Source: Asanoa hainanensis | Lineage (GTDB): Bacteria; Actinomycetota; Actinomycetes; Mycobacteriales; Micromonosporaceae | DNA length: 64,000 nt | Direction of reading: 5' to 3' | Assembly: GCF_900188485.1 (NCBI RefSeq) | Contig: NZ_FZPH01000013.1 | Location: 124,001-188,000, forward strand | Shown: positions 50,886 to 59,623 of the stretch, piece after piece | How the letters are laid out: each line of letters begins with the position of its first letter | How positions within the stretch are numbered: position 1 is the stretch's first letter | Position numbers and translations under genes: made by a program | Notes under the pieces: generated by a model | Told to the model about the DNA's origin: nothing | What the model saw: the letters and a program-made list of their open reading frames with translations, nothing else | Database searches by the model: none

Positions 50886-51389
50886 ATGCAGGCGCTTGTC
50901 GGAACGCTGACGGAGACCGAACAGGGCCTGGTCCGCGAGACGTCGGCCGACCAGCTCGCCCCGCTCGACGAGGACGAACTGGTCGCACTGCACACCCGGG
51001 TGCGCCGGGCCCGCGACAAGTACGTGAAGCTCTACCGCCGCCAGTCAGCGACCCGGGTGCGGTCAACGGGCGCACGCGGCAAGGCCCACCCACGCGGCAG
51101 CCGCGACCGCGACAAGGCCGAGGTCTTCGAAGAGGCCCTGGCCCGGGTCAGCCGCCGCCTGGCCACCGCCGCGCGCGCCGCCGCCCGCGCCTTCAAGGCG
51201 GAACGCATCGCCGAAGCCCGAGCGGCAACCTTCACCCCGCCGCCGGTTCCGCCATCGTCAGGCGGCCGCCGCAACCCACGCGGCGACCAGGTAGCCGACC
51301 GCAGCCAGCGCACCCCGGACCGCCTGAAACGCCACGCCACCACCCGAGCTGCGACAAAGCGAGCCCAGTCCCGCAAGGACTCCCGCTAG
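50886..51389 (+). CDS. Conserved basic actinobacterial protein
   Basis: A 167-residue hydrophilic protein. The N-terminal part (ETSADQLAPLDEDELVALHTRVRRARDKYVKLYRRQ) forms two helices, and the rest is Arg/Ala/Lys-rich and disordered. The pattern suggests nucleic-acid or ribosome binding, but no family was recognised. A GGGGGTCGG stretch precedes the ATG. A perfect terminator follows. Confidence 0.65.
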   Translation: MQALVGTLTETEQGLVRETSADQLAPLDEDELVALHTRVRRARDKYVKLYRRQSATRVRSTGARGKAHPRGSRDRDKAEVFEEALARVSRRLATAARAAARAFKAERIAEARAATFTPPPVPPSSGGRRNPRGDQVADRSQRTPDRLKRHATTRAATKRAQSRKDSR

Positions 51390-51397
51390 CGACAGGC

Positions 51398-51426
51398 CCG
51401 CGGTTGGTTCTGGAAACCAACCGCGG
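51398..51426. terminator. Bidirectional terminator basic protein/pit
   Basis: Perfect 12-bp stem CCGCGGTTGGTT / AACCAACCGCGG, five-base loop. Confidence 0.9.
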
Positions 51427-51429
51427 ACC

Positions 51430-51504
51430 TGGCAAGCGGAGCGCTAGCGGAGCGATCCCTCGCGGGAGGAACGGTCCGGACCACCGCGAACCCGAGTCAT
51501 GAAT
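51430..51504 (-). repeat. Dispersed 3'-flank element, copy 2
   Basis: About nine bases after the pit stop (minus strand): ATTCATGACTCGGGTTCGCG, then CGCTCCGCTAGCGCTCCGCT and TTGCCA. Matches copy 1 (2076-2143); the core is 22/23 identical. Confidence 0.6.
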
Positions 51505-51512
51505 TGGATCTT

Positions 51513-52514
51513 CTAGAACATCGGGCGGACCGCGTAGTAGGTCAGGGCGGCCATTGCGCCGGCGGCCGGGAACGTCAACACCCATGCTCCGACGATGTTG
51601 CCGGCTACGCCCCAGCGGACCGCGGAGAGCTTCTTGGTCGCGCCCACGCCCATGATCGCTGAGGTGATCGTGTGGGTGGTCGAGATCGGGGCGCCCAGGA
51701 CCAGGGCGTTGAAGTAGAGCACGCCGCTGGCCACCGTCTCCGCCGCGAAGCCCTCCGGCGGGCCCAGGTGGATGATGCGGCGGCCCAGGGTGCGGATGAT
51801 CCGCCAACCACCCGCGTACGTGCCGAGCGCCAGCACCGACGCCGATGTCCAGAACGCCCACTCCGGGATCGTGCCCGGGTCGCTCTGGTGCCCGCCGACG
51901 TAGAGCGCCAGCACGATGATGCCGATCGTCTTCGCGGCGTCCTGCATGCCGTGGCCGACGGACATCGCCGCGGCCGACGCGGTCTGCGCCCAGCGGAAGC
52001 CGCGGTTGAGCTTGCTCGGTTGCCCGTTGCGGAAGAAGAACCGGATCAGCCGCATCACGATGTAGCCGAGTGCGAAGCCGACCAGCGGCGACAGGACCAT
52101 CGGGAGCACGACGCTGTCCAGGACCTTGGCCCAGAGCACCGTGCCGGACGCGGCGAGGGTGGCGCCGACCAGGCCGCCGATCAGCGCGTGCGACGACGAG
52201 GAGGGCAGGCCGAAGTACCAGGTGATCAGGTTCCAGACGATCGCGCCGGCTACGCCGGCGAAGACCACGCCCAGGCTGCCGGAGCCGGTGGGCAGGTTGA
52301 CCAGCCCGCTGCCGACGGTCTTGGCGACCTTCTCGCCGAAGTGGGCACCGATGAAGTTGCCGATGGCGGCCATCAGCAGGGCCACGCCGGGGGTCAGGGC
52401 CCGGGTGGAGACGCTGGTGGCGATGGCGTTGGCCGCGTCGTGGAAGCCGTTCGTGTAGTCGAAGGCCAGCGCGACGAGGATCACCGCGAGAACGGCGATA
52501 AGCGGAGCGTCCAA
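51513..52514 (-). CDS. pit: Low-affinity inorganic phosphate transporter Pit
   Basis: A 333-residue permease of the PiT family with two homologous halves (FDYTNGFHDAANAIATSVSTR and WAQTASAAAMSVGHGMQDAAKT). Each half has the signature GFxDxAN or GxxD. It imports metal-phosphate driven by protons. It follows the DUF47 gene by 4 bp. A PHO-box-like repeat lies upstream of the operon. Confidence 0.94.
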   Translation of the reverse strand: MDAPLIAVLAVILVALAFDYTNGFHDAANAIATSVSTRALTPGVALLMAAIGNFIGAHFGEKVAKTVGSGLVNLPTGSGSLGVVFAGVAGAIVWNLITWYFGLPSSSSHALIGGLVGATLAASGTVLWAKVLDSVVLPMVLSPLVGFALGYIVMRLIRFFFRNGQPSKLNRGFRWAQTASAAAMSVGHGMQDAAKTIGIIVLALYVGGHQSDPGTIPEWAFWTSASVLALGTYAGGWRIIRTLGRRIIHLGPPEGFAAETVASGVLYFNALVLGAPISTTHTITSAIMGVGATKKLSAVRWGVAGNIVGAWVLTFPAAGAMAALTYYAVRPMF

Positions 52515-52518
52515 CGGT

Positions 52519-53145
52519 TCAGGATTCCTTGACAGCGATCGTCTGGACCGTGTTGGCCACGTGCTCGAAGGCGTCGCAGGCCGCTTCGAGCTCGTCGGCG
52601 ACCTCCTTCATCTTGAGCACGGTCAACGCGTCGTACTCGCCGGAGAAGAGCCGGACGAGCAGCATCCGGTACGCCCGGTCGCCCTCGTTCTCGAGCCGGT
52701 TGCACTCGATCCAGTAGTCCTCGAGGTCCTTCATCGACTTGAGCCGCGGCATCGCCTCGGCGGTCAGCTTGGCCTGCTGGTCCAGCACCTCGACGAGCTC
52801 GTGCATCTCCCGCGGCAGCGCCGGCAGCTTGGTCAGCCCGTAGAGGTAGAGCAGGCTGCCGACCGCTTCGAGGTGGTCCATCACGTCGTCGAGCAGCGAG
52901 CCGAGCCGGTAGATGTCCTCGCGGTCGAACGGGGTCACGAACGTCGAGTTGATCTTTTGGTACAGCTCGTGCGTGATCTGGTCGCTGTCGTGCTCGACCT
53001 CGGTGAGCCGCTCGCTGACCGACTGCACGTCGACGCCGGGCAGCGCCAGTTCCTGCAGGAGCTCGGTGCCGCGGACGTGGTTGTCAGCGGCTCTGGTGAA
53101 GAGCTCGTAAAAAGCGCCGTCGTTTGGACGGAAGGTGAACTTCAC
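52519..53145 (-). CDS. DUF47 protein (PhoU-like Pit accessory)
   Basis: A 208-residue helical protein distantly related to PhoU (EHDSDQITHELYQKINSTFVTPFDREDI, the metal-binding acidic patch; LDDVMDHLEAVGS). It partners Pit transporters and probably gates them. GTG 53145 gives the family's usual length; the frame runs 60 bp further. It overlaps none of its neighbours but precedes pit closely. Confidence 0.88.
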   Translation of the reverse strand: MKFTFRPNDGAFYELFTRAADNHVRGTELLQELALPGVDVQSVSERLTEVEHDSDQITHELYQKINSTFVTPFDREDIYRLGSLLDDVMDHLEAVGSLLYLYGLTKLPALPREMHELVEVLDQQAKLTAEAMPRLKSMKDLEDYWIECNRLENEGDRAYRMLLVRLFSGEYDALTVLKMKEVADELEAACDAFEHVANTVQTIAVKES

Positions 53146-53273
53146 GGCACGGACCTCGTCGCGTCGAAGGGGGTGTCCGGACGCGCCGCCGGGGAACGCG
53201 TTCAACGAATGCTAGGAAACCTCGGATCGCGTTTTTCGTGGGGCTACCAGGGTCTATCCGAACGCAACCTCTG

Positions 53274-53295
53274 GTTCACCTGTTGTTCATCTAGA
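53274..53295 (+). promoter_or_regulatory. PHO-box-like repeat between DUF47-pit and ppk2
   Basis: GTTCACC at 53274 and GTTCATC at 53285 are spaced 11 bp, as in PHO boxes. The motif is in the opposite orientation to the DUF47-pit operon and lies ~130 bp upstream of its start, next to the end of ppk2. Binding could repress rather than activate. Confidence 0.55.
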
Positions 53296-54174
53296 TCAAC
53301 CGTCCGCTTCCAACCGACGCCGCTGCGCTGCCAAGTCGTAGTCCGGCTGGGGGTAGCTGAGCTTCAGGTCGGCGAACGTCTGGCGGAGCAGATGGGACAG
53401 GGCCCAGTCGCGGTACCACTTGCGGTCGGCCGGCAGCACGTACCAGGGAGCGGCGTCGGAGTCGCACCTGGCCAGGGCCTCGGCGTACGCCGCGTGGTAG
53501 TCGTCCCAGCGCGCCCGCGAGTCGAGGTCGGACGGGTTGAACTTCCAGTGCTTGGCCGGGTCGATCAGCCGCTGCATCAACCGCTCCCGCTGTTCCTCGC
53601 GCGAGATGTGCAACATCACCTTGACCACCGTGGTGCCGCCGTCGACGACCTCGCGCTCGAAGTCGTTGATCTTCTCGTAGCGGGGCCGCCAGACCGACTC
53701 CGGCGCGAGCCCGTTGACCCGCACGATCAGCACGTCCTCGTAGTGCGACCGGTTGAACACCCCGACATAGCCGCCTGGCGGCAGGGCCTTGCGGATCCGC
53801 CAGAGGAAGCCACCCCGGCGCTCCTGCGCCGTCGGCGGGCCGAACGCCTTGATGTGCATGCCCAGCGGGTTCATCGCGCCGGCGACCCGCTTGACCGCCC
53901 CGTCCTTGCCGCCACAGTCCATCGCCTGGAGCACCAGCAGCACCGACCGGCCCTGGCCGTCGTCCACGGCGGCCTGGGCGAACAGCATCTCCTGCTGCGT
54001 GGCCAGCTCTGCGCCGATCCGCTCGACCTCGGCCCGGGCCCACAGCTTCGGGTCCTTGCCGGTGACCTTGCGGCCCGGCAGGCCCGGGGTCGACTTGGGG
54101 TCGATCGCGTCGAGGTCGATCGGGACGTCCGGACTCTCGGATCGCACGCGCAACAAGCTCCGCATATCAGGCAT
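53296..54174 (-). CDS. ppk2: Polyphosphate kinase 2 (PPK2)-type enzyme
   Basis: A 292-residue PPK2 protein that transfers phosphate between polyphosphate and nucleotides. The Walker-A-like LQAMDCGGKDGAVK, the VFNRSHYEDV and the lid region DAAPWYVLPADRKWYRDW are clear. The direction (AMP or ADP/GDP) cannot be told. ATG 54174. It shares the neighbourhood with pit and ppx. It is divergent from the ECF41 gene. Confidence 0.9.
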   Translation of the reverse strand: MPDMRSLLRVRSESPDVPIDLDAIDPKSTPGLPGRKVTGKDPKLWARAEVERIGAELATQQEMLFAQAAVDDGQGRSVLLVLQAMDCGGKDGAVKRVAGAMNPLGMHIKAFGPPTAQERRGGFLWRIRKALPPGGYVGVFNRSHYEDVLIVRVNGLAPESVWRPRYEKINDFEREVVDGGTTVVKVMLHISREEQRERLMQRLIDPAKHWKFNPSDLDSRARWDDYHAAYAEALARCDSDAAPWYVLPADRKWYRDWALSHLLRQTFADLKLSYPQPDYDLAAQRRRLEADG

Positions 54175-54252
54175 ATCGGTCACTCCACGTGCGCTAGGCG
54201 GCGGCCGGCGGCAATGCCGACGCTGGCAGAATGCCCACAAGGGGAGGCCGGC

Positions 54253-55170
54253 ATGCAAGACCTGGCAAGCGAGTTCGAAGCCGAGCGGGACCATCTGACC
54301 GCGGTCGCCTACCGCATGCTGGGCAGCCGGGCCGAGGCCGAAGACGCCGTGCAGGAGACCTGGCTGCGCTGCTCAGGGGCCCTGTCCGACCCGGCCGCCC
54401 GCGCCGAGATCCGCGATCTGCGGGGCTGGCTGACCACGGCCACCGCCCGGATCTGCCTCGACGTGCTGCGCTCGGCCCGCGTGCGCCGCGAGGCGTACCC
54501 CGGTCAGTGGTTGCCGGAGCCCGTGGTGACCCGCCTCGGCCCCGACGGTTTCGCCCCCGACCCCGCCGACCGCGCCGTGCTCGGCGAAGAGCTGGGCACG
54601 GCCCTGATGGTCGTGCTGGAGCGGCTCACCCCGGAGCAGCGGGTGGCGTTCGTGCTGCACGACGCGTTCGGTGTGCCGTTCGACGAGATCGCCACCGCGA
54701 TGGGCAGCACGGTGCCGGCCGCCCGCCAGTTGGCGTCGCGGGCCCGGCGCGCGGTCACCGACGGCGCGCCGCGCAACACCGCCTCGCGGGCCGAACAGCG
54801 GCGCGTGGTCGAGGCGTTCCTCGGCGCGACCGAGACCGGCGACCTGGACGCGCTCATGGCGGTGCTGGCACCGGACGTGGTCTTCGTCGGCGACTCCGGC
54901 GGCTACTTCCCGGCGGCCCGCCAGCCGATCGTCGGCGCCGAGCGGGTGGCCACGTTCGTGCTCGGGCTGCTGCGCCTCCTGCCGAGCGAGACCGCCGACC
55001 TGCGGTTCGAGATCGTCGAGGTCGACGGCGCGATCGGGGTGCTGGCCGACGCGACCTACAAGGACGGCCGGCCGTTCCGGTCGGTGCTCTCGTTCGCGAT
55101 CCACGACGGGCGCGTGACGGCCGCGTACAACCAGCTCAACCCGGAGAAGATCGCCCGCGTGCTCTCCTAG
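54253..55170 (+). CDS. ECF41-type sigma factor with SnoaL-like domain
   Basis: A 305-residue sigma factor. Region 2 (LTAVAYRMLGSRAEAEDAVQETWLR) and region 4 (LTPEQRVAFVLHDAFGVPFDEIATAMG) are followed by a SnoaL-like C-terminal domain (VEAFLGATETGDLDALMAVLA ... DGRPFRSV), which in ECF41 factors modulates activity in place of an anti-sigma factor. The typical partner (carboxymuconolactone decarboxylase-like) is not adjacent. GGGGAGG precedes ATG 54253. Confidence 0.9.
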   Translation: MQDLASEFEAERDHLTAVAYRMLGSRAEAEDAVQETWLRCSGALSDPAARAEIRDLRGWLTTATARICLDVLRSARVRREAYPGQWLPEPVVTRLGPDGFAPDPADRAVLGEELGTALMVVLERLTPEQRVAFVLHDAFGVPFDEIATAMGSTVPAARQLASRARRAVTDGAPRNTASRAEQRRVVEAFLGATETGDLDALMAVLAPDVVFVGDSGGYFPAARQPIVGAERVATFVLGLLRLLPSETADLRFEIVEVDGAIGVLADATYKDGRPFRSVLSFAIHDGRVTAAYNQLNPEKIARVLS

Positions 55171-55173
55171 GTC

Positions 55174-55677
55174 TCAGACGACCAGGGCCAACCACTTGCG
55201 GTACGCCGTGGCGAACGGCTCGGTGCCGTCGCCCAAGGCCTGGAAGAGCAGCTTGGCCGCGGCTTCGGCGTGGGCGACCAGGTCGTCGGGGTAGCCGAAG
55301 CGGGCCCGGTGGTCGGCGAACTCGTCCTCGTCGCGCAGCTCGACCGTGCCGGTCGCCCTTCTGCGGACCACGTCGAGGTCGAGGTCGATCAGGTGCACGG
55401 TGTCGCCCCGCCACTGGGCGGGCGTGGTGATGTCGCAGTAGACCTCGCTGGTGCGCGGCGGCGGGTTGAACATGCCGCTCCACCAGGCGTCGTGCGGCAC
55501 GAGCACGACAAACGGGATCTTCTCGACGGAGGGCCGACCGTGGTAGACGGATTCGGTGCCACGAGTCACGCCAAGCCAGACGCCCAGGTCGTCTTCGGCT
55601 AGGCGACGAGCGGGATAGTCCCTGTGGGCGGATCCGTCATATTTGCGGTAGACCACCCGGACGTTGTCGCTCGACAC
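55174..55677 (-). CDS. DUF402 protein (FomD-like)
   Basis: A 167-residue DUF402 protein. The family pattern VWLGVTRGTESVYHGR, MFNPPPRTSEVYCDI and the acidic LIDLDLDVV / DEDEFADHRARFGYPDDLV fits nucleotide-phosphate hydrolases such as FomD and tRNA-modifying relatives. Metal-binding Asp/Glu are present. TAGGGT lies six bases before GTG 55677 (leaderless). Divergent from dinG-like gene. Confidence 0.83.
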   Translation of the reverse strand: MSSDNVRVVYRKYDGSAHRDYPARRLAEDDLGVWLGVTRGTESVYHGRPSVEKIPFVVLVPHDAWWSGMFNPPPRTSEVYCDITTPAQWRGDTVHLIDLDLDVVRRRATGTVELRDEDEFADHRARFGYPDDLVAHAEAAAKLLFQALGDGTEPFATAYRKWLALVV

Positions 55678-55779
55678 GCAAATACCCTAACCGATCCGTG
55701 GGTTACCACTCTCGCGTCCGCGGGTTAACGGCACGTGGCGCGGGCGGGGATCGTCGGGGGGTACGGGTACGGTCGCACG

Positions 55780-57876
55780 GTGACCTCGTCAGCGCGCACC
55801 CGTCCGTCCGCCGAGGCACTGCTCGCCGCCGCGGTGGGCGCGGTTCCCGGCGGCTCGGCCCGCGAGGGCCAACAGCGGATGACGGCCGCGATCGCCGAGA
55901 GCCTGGCCGACCGCGAGCACCTGCTGGTGCAGGCCGGCACGGGCACGGGCAAGTCGCTCGGCTACCTGGCGCCGGCGCTGACCGTCGACGGCCCGGTGGT
56001 CATCTCGACGGCGACGTTGGCGCTGCAGTCGCAACTGGTCGACCACGACATGCCCCGGCTCGCCGACGCGGTCGAGCCGGTGCTGGGCCGCCGACCGACC
56101 TTCGCCGTCCTCAAGGGACGCCACCACTATCTCTGCCTGGCCCGGTTGGAGAACTCGGCCGAGGAGGAGCCGGAAGACACGCTGTTCGACGCGCCCGCCG
56201 CCTCCCCTGCCGCTCCCGCTCCCGTCAAGTGGCTCGGCGAGGCCGGCAAGCTGGGCAAGCAGATCCTCCGCCTGCAGGAGTGGGCGATGGAGACCGCGAC
56301 CGGCGACCGCGACGAGCTCGACCCGGGCGTCGACGACCTGGCCTGGAAGCAGGTCTCGATGCCGGCCCGCGAGTGCGTCGGCGCGCAGCGCTGCCCCTAT
56401 GGCACGGAGTGCTTCGCCGAGGCGTCCCGGGCCCGGGCCCGCGAGGCCGACGTCGTCATCACCAACCACAGCCTGCTGGCCGTCGACATGCTCGCCGGGC
56501 GCCACATCGTGCCGCCGCACAAGCTGCTGGTCATCGACGAGGCGCACGAGCTGGCCGACCGGGTCTCCTCGGCGTCCCAGGAAGAGCTGACCCCGGAGGT
56601 GGTCGACCGGGCCGCCCGCCGGTCCCGCCCGCTGATCCAGCCCGAGCTGGCCGAGACGCTGCTCGAGGCCGGCGACGCGCTGGCCGTCGGGCTCGCCGAG
56701 GCCCCCGCCGGCCGCATCGTCGACGGGCTGCCCGACGCGCTGCGCGAGGCCTGCACGCTGCTCGACGCGGCCACCCGGCGGGCGCTCGAGAAGATCGGCG
56801 ACATCAAGGCCGACGATCCCGACCCGGTGCGCAAGCAGCAGGCCAAAGCGGTGATCGGCGACATCTCCAAGACCGCGCAGCGGCTGCTCGAAGAGAACGA
56901 CCACGACGTGGCCTGGGTCGAGAAGCCCGACCGCCCGGGCTCGGGCCGGCGGGCGCTGGTGGTGGCGCCGCTGTCGGTGGCCGGCACGCTGGCCACCCAC
57001 CTCTACGAGGAGCGCACCGTGGTGGCGACCTCGGCGACGCTGGCCCTCGGGGGCCGCTTCGACACGGTGGCCCGCGCACTCGGCCTGCCCGGCCCGGCGC
57101 CCGCGCCCCGCACGCCGGCCGCCGCGGCCGCCGCCACGAAGACTGCCGCCCGCTCGCCCAACCTGTCGACCGCGGCCGGCGAGGTGGCCGAGATCGGCGG
57201 CCCCGGGTGGCGTTCGCTCGACGTGGGCTCGCCGTTCGAATACGCCAAGCAGGGCATCCTCTACGTCGCCGCGCACCTGCCCCGGCCGGCCGCGTCCGGT
57301 CTGCCCGCCCAGGCCGGCGAGGAGCTGATCACCCTGGTCGAGTCGCTCGGCGGCCGCACGCTGGGGTTGTTCTCGTCGCGCCGGGCCGCTCAGCAGGCCG
57401 CCGAGCTCGTCCGGGCCCGCACCGACCTGCCGGTGCTCCTCCAGGGCGACGAGGCGCTGCCGCTGCTGGTCCGCCGCTTCCGCGAAGACAAGGCCAGCTG
57501 CCTGTTCGGCGTGATGTCCCTCTGGCAGGGCGTCGACGTCCCGGGCGACGCCTGTCAGCTCGTCGTCATCGACCGGCTGCCGTTCCCCCGCCCCGACGAG
57601 CCGTTGGCCGCGGCCCGCGCGGCGGCGGTCGACGCCAGCGGCGGCTCGGGCTTCGCCGCGGTCAGCGTGCCGATCGCCGCGATCCGCCTGGCCCAGGGCG
57701 CCGGCCGCCTGATCCGCTCCCACGGCGACAAGGGCGTGGTAGCGGTCCTCGACTCCCGCCTGGAAACCGCCCGGGGTTACGGCGCCTTCCTCCGCAACTC
57801 CCTACCCCCGTTCTGGTACACGACGAAGCAGGACGTGGCGGTAGGCGCCTTGAAACGCCTGGCAGCAACGAAATAG
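55780..57876 (+). CDS. DinG/XPD-family ATP-dependent helicase
   Basis: A 698-residue superfamily 2 helicase. Walker A is GTGTGKS, the DEAH box is VIDEAHELA, and four Cys (HYLC, RECVGAQRC, GTEC) form the Fe-S domain. It has late motifs LGLFSSRRAAQ and QGAGRLIR. It probably unwinds DNA in repair. GTG 55780 has TACGGT six bases upstream; the open frame from 55735 adds only 15 residues. No exonuclease domain. Confidence 0.9.
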   Translation: MTSSARTRPSAEALLAAAVGAVPGGSAREGQQRMTAAIAESLADREHLLVQAGTGTGKSLGYLAPALTVDGPVVISTATLALQSQLVDHDMPRLADAVEPVLGRRPTFAVLKGRHHYLCLARLENSAEEEPEDTLFDAPAASPAAPAPVKWLGEAGKLGKQILRLQEWAMETATGDRDELDPGVDDLAWKQVSMPARECVGAQRCPYGTECFAEASRARAREADVVITNHSLLAVDMLAGRHIVPPHKLLVIDEAHELADRVSSASQEELTPEVVDRAARRSRPLIQPELAETLLEAGDALAVGLAEAPAGRIVDGLPDALREACTLLDAATRRALEKIGDIKADDPDPVRKQQAKAVIGDISKTAQRLLEENDHDVAWVEKPDRPGSGRRALVVAPLSVAGTLATHLYEERTVVATSATLALGGRFDTVARALGLPGPAPAPRTPAAAAAATKTAARSPNLSTAAGEVAEIGGPGWRSLDVGSPFEYAKQGILYVAAHLPRPAASGLPAQAGEELITLVESLGGRTLGLFSSRRAAQQAAELVRARTDLPVLLQGDEALPLLVRRFREDKASCLFGVMSLWQGVDVPGDACQLVVIDRLPFPRPDEPLAAARAAAVDASGGSGFAAVSVPIAAIRLAQGAGRLIRSHGDKGVVAVLDSRLETARGYGAFLRNSLPPFWYTTKQDVAVGALKRLAATK

Positions 57877-57886
57877 CCGGTTCGCG

Positions 57887-59164
57887 CTACCCCTTGGTGC
57901 TGACTACTTCCATGCCTGGCGGGATGCTCGGGGGGCGGCGTTTGTTGAGGCGGCGGACGGCGGCGTTGAGGACGGCGATCAGTGGCACCGCGATCAGCGC
58001 GCCCACGATGCCCGCGATGACCACGCCCGAGGCGATGCTGACGATCACCGCGAGCGGGTGCAGGGCCACCGCGCGCCCCATGATCAGGGGTTGCAGGACG
58101 TGGCCTTCGAGTTGCTGCACGCCGATCACCGCGCCCAGGATGATCAAGGCGACGATCGGGCCCTGGGCTACCAGGGCTACCAGCACCGCTACCGCTCCGG
58201 AGAGGGTGGCGCCGACGATCGGGATGAAGGCGCCCAGGAACACCAGGGCGGCCAGGGCGAACGAGAACGGGATCCGGCAGATCACCAGGGCGATGCCGAT
58301 GCCCACCGCGTCGATGAACGCGACCAGCACCGTCGCCCGCACGTAGTTGCCCAGCGCCGACCACGACGCCTGGCCCGCGTCGTCGACTCGCCAGCGGGCG
58401 CCCAGCGGGAAGAGCCGCACGATGAAGCGCCAGATCTTGCGGCCGTCGCGGAGGAAGAAGAACGTCGAGAAGAGCACCAGCAGCGCGCCGGTCGCGAGCT
58501 CGGCCACCGTCGCCGCCGTCGCTATCGCGCCGCTGGTGAAGCGCGACGAGTTGTCGGTGATCCACGACTGGGCCTCGTCGATGTAGCGGGTGATCTGCGC
58601 GTCGCTCAGGTGCAGCGGGCCGGTCTGCAGCCAGTTCTGGATCTGTTTGACGCCCTTGGCGGCGTCGGCGCCCAGCTGCGGCGCGCCGGAGACGAACTCG
58701 TTGACCACCAGCGTCAGCGTGCCCGCCACCGCCGCCAGGCCGCAGATCATCACCACGACCACCGCGAACGTGCGGTGCAGCCGGGCCCGCAGCAGCCAGC
58801 CGACGGCCGGCGACAGGAAAGCGGTCAGCAGCAGCGCGATGGCCAGCGGGATGACCACGAAGCGCAGGATCCCGATCACCCGGACCACGCCGTAGACCGC
58901 GATCGCCAGCACCAGCAGGCGCCAGGACCAGGCGGCCGAGATGCGCAAGCTGTACGGCACGTCGGCGTCGTCGCGGCTCGTCGTCGAGGGATGCGTCGCC
59001 GCGGTCGGTGGCGGTGGCGGCGGCTCGGCCTCGGGCACGACCGGCTGGAAGTGCTCGCCGCCGCCGCCGCTGGTCAGCTCCCGGGTGCGGGCGGACCGCA
59101 CCGAGTCGCGGCCGAGCCGGTACGCGCGCCCGACGCTCGCCCTGACGTGCTGGAAACGACCCAA
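57887..59164 (-). CDS. AI-2E/PerM-family membrane permease
   Basis: A 425-residue protein with an N-terminal disordered head (~90 residues with PPPPPP) and about eight helices in the family pattern (IPLAIALLLTAFLSPAVGWL, GAFIPIVGATLSGAVAVLVALV, QLEGHVLQPLIMGRAVALHPL). These proteins move small molecules or protons. Start TTG 59164 behind GGGGGAG. The large open frame further upstream is antisense to the PrsW and GroES-like genes. Substrate unknown. Confidence 0.85.
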   Translation of the reverse strand: MGRFQHVRASVGRAYRLGRDSVRSARTRELTSGGGGEHFQPVVPEAEPPPPPPTAATHPSTTSRDDADVPYSLRISAAWSWRLLVLAIAVYGVVRVIGILRFVVIPLAIALLLTAFLSPAVGWLLRARLHRTFAVVVVMICGLAAVAGTLTLVVNEFVSGAPQLGADAAKGVKQIQNWLQTGPLHLSDAQITRYIDEAQSWITDNSSRFTSGAIATAATVAELATGALLVLFSTFFFLRDGRKIWRFIVRLFPLGARWRVDDAGQASWSALGNYVRATVLVAFIDAVGIGIALVICRIPFSFALAALVFLGAFIPIVGATLSGAVAVLVALVAQGPIVALIILGAVIGVQQLEGHVLQPLIMGRAVALHPLAVIVSIASGVVIAGIVGALIAVPLIAVLNAAVRRLNKRRPPSIPPGMEVVSTKG

Positions 59165-59287
59165 GACTCCCCCTGACTCGTGAATCGCCCTCCCACCGTA
59201 GCGGGAACGCGAGCCCGCCTTTGGCCCATCGCACCGTGATTCGCCCTGCGGGTCAGGCTGGTCCGGCCGCGCGGTAGCGTTCCCGGC

Positions 59288-59623
59288 GTGATGGCCGACT
59301 CTGAGACCGAGAAGCTGCCCATCCGGATGCTCCACGACCGCGTGCTCGTCAAGCTTGACGGTGCCGAGGGCGAGCGCCGTTCCACCGCCGGCATCGTGAT
59401 CCCGGCCACCGCGTCCATGGGCCGGCGGCTGGCGTGGGCGACGGCTGTCGGCGTCGGCCCGCACGTCCGCTCGATCGTGATCGGCGACCGGGTGCTCTTC
59501 GACCCCGAGGACCGCTCCGAGGTCGAACTGCAGGGCCGGGAGTACGTGCTGCTCCGCGAGCGCGACGTGCACGCCGTGGCCGCGCAGCGGGTGGAGGACG
59601 GCTCCACCGGGCTCTACCTGTAG
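59288..59623 (+). CDS. GroES-like co-chaperonin paralogue
   Basis: A 111-residue protein with the GroES fold pattern MLHDRVLVKLDGAEGERRSTAG, GVGPHVRSIVIGDRVLF and EYVLLRERDVHAV. It differs from standard GroES in the mobile loop, with RRSTAGIVIPATASMGR. A second, non-operonic GroES-like gene is common in this group. TAGCGT lies seven bases before GTG 59288 (leaderless). Its end overlaps the convergent PrsW gene. Confidence 0.83.
   Translation: MMADSETEKLPIRMLHDRVLVKLDGAEGERRSTAGIVIPATASMGRRLAWATAVGVGPHVRSIVIGDRVLFDPEDRSEVELQGREYVLLRERDVHAVAAQRVEDGSTGLYL

Noticed and set aside
57777-59234. 485-residue frame on the minus strand
   Set aside because: It is a frame-shifted shadow of the AI-2E permease gene, which shows the real membrane helices.
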